This document shows positions 6,777 to 9,014 of a stretch of 9,014 nt of DNA, piece after piece. Position 1 is the first letter of the stretch, and each line of letters starts with the position of its first letter. The DNA lies in NCBI GenBank assembly GCA_045543655.1, contig JAZPXN010000002.1, positions 1 through 9,014 on the forward strand. The letters are read 5' to 3'. Under the pieces are notes generated by a model. That model had not been told where the DNA came from. It ran no database searches and saw only the letters and a list, made by a program, of their open reading frames with translations. Position numbers and translations under genes: made by a program. The DNA is from RGIG995 sp045543655 (GTDB lineage Bacteria; Bacillota; Clostridia; Oscillospirales; UBA644).

Positions 6777-7523
6777 TTAACCTATAATTTTGGTGGATTC
6801 AAAAGTTTGAGTATTGATCATATAAAGGGAATTACCTATTGTTCCAAGCAGAGTATTGTCTGAAAGATAGAGATGGTCATATGTCTGGTTGGAAACCTTT
6901 TTTTTCTCCAAGGTAATAGGATCGATTAACCAAAGTCCATTCATATCGTGAGTCTCTTTTACTTCATTCTCAAACAAGCCAATACGTATTTTTTGTAAGG
7001 ACACAATAATGTACTGATCATTGCACACAAACTCATGTATATTCGCACCACCAAAATCCTCGGGAGCAACCTGTAATTGTTGTCCGCTGCCGGTATTAAC
7101 ATCAAGTATGTGTAGAATGCCGTCATCGATAATGATAATTTGGTTGTTACACATTTGAAAGAACTCATAAGTAGACATAAGGGGGATTTTACAAGAAATA
7201 GTTGAAACAGCATTAGTATTCAAGGAAATCTCTCTTACATTCTTATGCAAAAAATCTGTAATATAAAGCGTATCTTTATTTAAGAAAAACTTAGCAACAT
7301 TATCGGCAATTTTCTCTTCTTTCTGTGTAATAAGATTCAAGCGAATTATACAAGCTCTTTTTTGTGCAGAATCGCTGAGGTATATGACATCTTTTTGATA
7401 TAATGTAAAAGCAGTAACATCTTTCGCTATAGCTTGGTTTAACCCCGTATTCAGATTGTGCATATTTAAGATGCTGTTCTCGTCTGTGTAATAAAGAAAG
7501 AAACTTGTTCTATCTATAAAAGT
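6777..7523 (-). pseudogene. 5'-truncated beta-propeller-like gene (DUF5050-like)
   Basis: The first ATG in frame is at 7463 (228 aa), but it has no ribosome binding site. The frame reads on upstream with the same kind of sequence (FFLYYTDENSILN directly before MHNLNTG), back to a TGA at 7524-7526, so the visible start is internal. The protein is a series of ~40-residue strand-rich units: VIYLSDSAQKRACIIRLNL, TLYITDFLHKNVREISLN, IIIIDDGILHILDVNTG, GLWLIDPITLEKKKV, SLYMINTQTFESTKI. This is typical of beta-propeller blades such as DUF5050 and related surface proteins of Clostridia. The intact protein would have had an N-terminus, perhaps with a signal peptide, that is missing here. The 3' end is intact, with its own terminator. 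It could still be translated from an internal start, but a remnant is more likely. Confidence 0.62.
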
Positions 7524-7526
7524 TCA

Positions 7527-7906
7527 TTGAGGATGATTATTGATTTGGCTGGTTTTTCTTCTGAAGTTTCGGTTTCAAAAAATGAATTCATTAAATATGT
7601 CGAAAAAATAAGACCTGAATTTCCGGGAATATATCGCTACATGTGTATGAGGGATCTTGAATTTGTACTTGATTCAATGCATACTCTAATATTGGAAATA
7701 TCACACCTTTTATACGATTAAGCATAGAGTTGGTTTCAGATATGCTCGGAGATGGATTCCTCTTAAGTCAAAGAAATTTCTTCCCGTCATATTCGATTGA
7801 TCAGGGATACAGAGTGCTATTATCAAGACAAATAGGTTCTGGAATTTCTTCGGGGTTCCTTAAAAAGATTATCCCGAAGGATATGGTTTTGCAAATGAAA
7901 GATTGA
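7527..7906 (+). pseudogene. Broken rightward gene of unknown function
   Basis: Two overlapping open stretches in different frames look like one disrupted gene. The first is 7527-7721 (64 codons from a TTG, or from ATG 7533: MIIDLAGFSSEVSVSKNEF...), ending TAA. The second is open from 7673 to TGA 7904-7906 and reads GNITPFIRLSIELVSDM, then LGDGFLLSQRNFFPSY and so on to LQMKD. A single -1 (or +2) shift between about 7673 and 7720 would join them. GAGG directly touches ATG 7533, so there is no usable ribosome binding site, and the 5' part seems cut off where the leftward propeller remnant begins. No family is recognised. A perfect terminator follows, showing that the 3' end of a real gene was here. 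The AT-rich composition matches the neighbouring remnant. Confidence 0.5.
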
Positions 7907-7913
7907 ATTACAT

Positions 7914-7949
7914 AGGCTGGTTGTGCTATTTCAACCAGCCTCTTTTTTT
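7914..7949 (+). terminator. Strong terminator abutting the next gene's ribosome binding site
   Basis: A perfect 10-bp stem, AGGCTGGTTG (7914-7923) and CAACCAGCCT (7932-7941), has an 8-nt loop and runs into CTTTTTTT. The U-run ends 2 nt before the AAAGGAG site of the next gene, leaving no room for a promoter between them. It either ends the broken upstream gene or acts as an attenuator for the genes to the right. Confidence 0.88.
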
Positions 7950-7963
7950 AGAAAGGAGTCATT

Positions 7964-8362
7964 ATGACATTCAAAAATGAAAATCATCGAATGCGTTTTC
8001 TTGAGGTTATCGAGAACGTAGACAAAAAGGATCGGGTTACTGTTGCAGCGGTGTATCTTTTAACTGCAGATCCTAAATTGTGGGCAATTTCCAGATCGGC
8101 GTTGGAAGGAGGAGAGATCCACTGGAAACGAATCCCCGCTACTCGCTGTAATTCAAACACGTATACTTTATTGTTCATTGCACGAGACCTGTATATGGAT
8201 ACCGGATTAGTCACCCTGCGGGATATAGCAGATCCTGACGTGGTTTCCGGAAAGTTATTTCCTATCGTATATACAGCCCTTACCATTGCCCGGGGCGGCC
8301 TGAAATCATTAAATGACGCAACATGGGAAATTGACTCCTCGGAAGGGCGTCAGATATGTTAA
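7964..8362 (+). CDS. DUF6075-like small protein of mobile elements, 132 aa
   Basis: The ATG at 7964 has AAAGGAG (7952-7958) 5 nt upstream. The opening MTFKNENHRMRFLEVIENVD, a middle segment with DRVTVAAVYLLTADPKLW, the part with TYTLLFIARDLYMDTG and the ending VYTALTIARGGLK match what I know of the DUF6075 family. That family consists of soluble helical proteins of ~110-135 residues found on conjugative and integrative elements of Firmicutes, with no assigned function. There is no signal peptide or membrane segment. Its stop overlaps the start of the next gene by 7 nt (ATGTTAA), so the two form an operon. No promoter is visible between the terminator at 7914-7949 and this gene, so transcription probably comes from upstream through or around the hairpin. 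Confidence 0.85.
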   Translation: MTFKNENHRMRFLEVIENVDKKDRVTVAAVYLLTADPKLWAISRSALEGGEIHWKRIPATRCNSNTYTLLFIARDLYMDTGLVTLRDIADPDVVSGKLFPIVYTALTIARGGLKSLNDATWEIDSSEGRQIC

Positions 8363-9014
8363 CTGCAATTATCGAAAACGAAGGCAACACCTTAGTCATG
8401 GAATTCCCGTGCAAGCGTTACCTTATGGCCGACCACCTCGGCTCCATCGGTATCCGAAAACCGGCGCATGAAATCAAGTGCGTGGACGAAGAGGACGAGG
8501 CGATCAAAGTGAAGATTTTGGGAAACAGCGAGTTCGAAAAGAAACTCGCTTCTTTCATTTCTCCCACCGATACGCTCTCCCTCGTAAACACCATGTGCGA
8601 GTTTTATCAAAACCTTCCCTATCAAAACAGGTTGGATGCTATGGAAGCGGTGATGTCCGGCAAGGTCTCATCCATCGCGGAGTTTGATAAGTTTATGCTC
8701 GAAAGCCGGATGGAAGACACCACCGAATACTTCTACTGTCCGTTGGTGGCAAACGTGTACAGCCGTGATGAATACGGCAACATGGAAGAATATCCCGACG
8801 AGTATGACGGCAGTTATCTTGCTCCTTACGAGGAACGAATCCGAGAGCTGATCCGCGTGGAAGATGCTCGGGACGAAGATAATCTCGCAGCTTACTTCGA
8901 CGGTAGCAACGGTGCTGTCGGAAAGCTCAAGGAGGTACACTTCAGTACGCAGAACGTTGACGGTGTTCTTTACGGATGTATTCGTGCCGAGCTTACTGCT
9001 CCCTTCACTGCTGA
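8356..9014 (+). CDS. Acidic mobile-element protein, antirestriction/ArdA-like (C-terminus off the right edge)
   Basis: The frame is open from ATG 8356 to the right edge (219 codons). GGAAGG at 8341-8346 provides a ribosome binding site, and the start overlaps the preceding stop. The protein is strongly acidic. Its N-terminal ~80 residues (MLTAIIENEGNTLVMEFP..., then LGSIGIRKP and an EIKCVDEEDEAIKVKILG segment) resemble the repeated small module in proteins annotated as antirestriction/ArdA-like on clostridial conjugative elements. The second half (FYCPLVANVYSRDEYG..., GSYLAPYEERIRELI, LYGCIRAELTAPFTA) matches the conserved part of the same mobile-element proteins. ArdA proteins mimic DNA and block type I restriction enzymes; whether this longer relative does so is not shown. 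It has higher GC and a more regular codon pattern than the remnants to its left, consistent with element backbone. The exact family name is uncertain. Confidence 0.82.
   Translation, partial: MLTAIIENEGNTLVMEFPCKRYLMADHLGSIGIRKPAHEIKCVDEEDEAIKVKILGNSEFEKKLASFISPTDTLSLVNTMCEFYQNLPYQNRLDAMEAVMSGKVSSIAEFDKFMLESRMEDTTEYFYCPLVANVYSRDEYGNMEEYPDEYDGSYLAPYEERIRELIRVEDARDEDNLAAYFDGSNGAVGKLKEVHFSTQNVDGVLYGCIRAELTAPFTA

Noticed and set aside
7984..8940. Minus-strand open frames at 7984-8286, 8392-8625 and 8668-8940, and the plus-strand frame 8478-8687
   Set aside because: All lie in other frames of the two well-supported rightward genes, without ribosome binding sites or family-like sequence.

Overview
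The window looks like an accessory island in a Clostridia-type member of the Bacillota. The evidence is strong AAAGGAG-type ribosome binding sites, short AT-rich intergenic gaps with extended -10 promoters, hairpin-plus-U-run terminators, and two rightward genes of the kind carried by conjugative or integrative elements of gut Firmicutes. The genus cannot be fixed from the sequence.

Left part (minus strand, 1-5167): most of the window is one very large RHS/YD-repeat protein gene, read leftward. Its start is at 5167 and it runs off the left edge after at least 1,722 codons. It has an acidic Ser/Thr-rich N-terminus with no signal peptide. Two tandem C39-type papain-like domains follow, both lacking the expected catalytic cysteine. 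Then come an RHS N-terminal region with a four-cysteine motif and about forty YD repeats. The variable C-terminal tip, where an RHS toxin would lie, is outside the window.

Middle part (minus strand, 5168-7523), upstream of the RHS gene: a tightly coupled two-gene operon encodes a DUF1906-type glycoside-hydrolase-like protein and a 142-residue protein resembling degenerate NlpC/P60-type amidases. The operon ends in a strong terminator. The operon and the RHS gene start from 50-bp promoter regions that align without gaps at 38/50 positions, so they are probably co-expressed. Upstream of the operon lie an orphan 130-bp scrap of YD-repeat coding sequence (86% identical over 120 bp to an internal segment of the large gene) and a 5'-truncated beta-propeller-like gene, each with its own terminator. 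This looks like the debris of past rhs-cassette rearrangement.

Right part (plus strand, 7527-9014): a broken rightward gene remnant ends in a strong terminator. The terminator is almost fused to the ribosome binding site of a DUF6075-like gene. That gene overlaps by 7 bp a larger acidic protein gene of the antirestriction/ArdA-like type found on conjugative elements, which runs off the right edge.

Working hypothesis: a mobile-element cargo module in which a non-Sec RHS protein with two pseudo-protease domains is co-regulated with two cell-wall-enzyme-like proteins that also lack signal peptides. No delivery system, toxin domain or immunity gene is visible, so a toxin role is inferred from the RHS family only.
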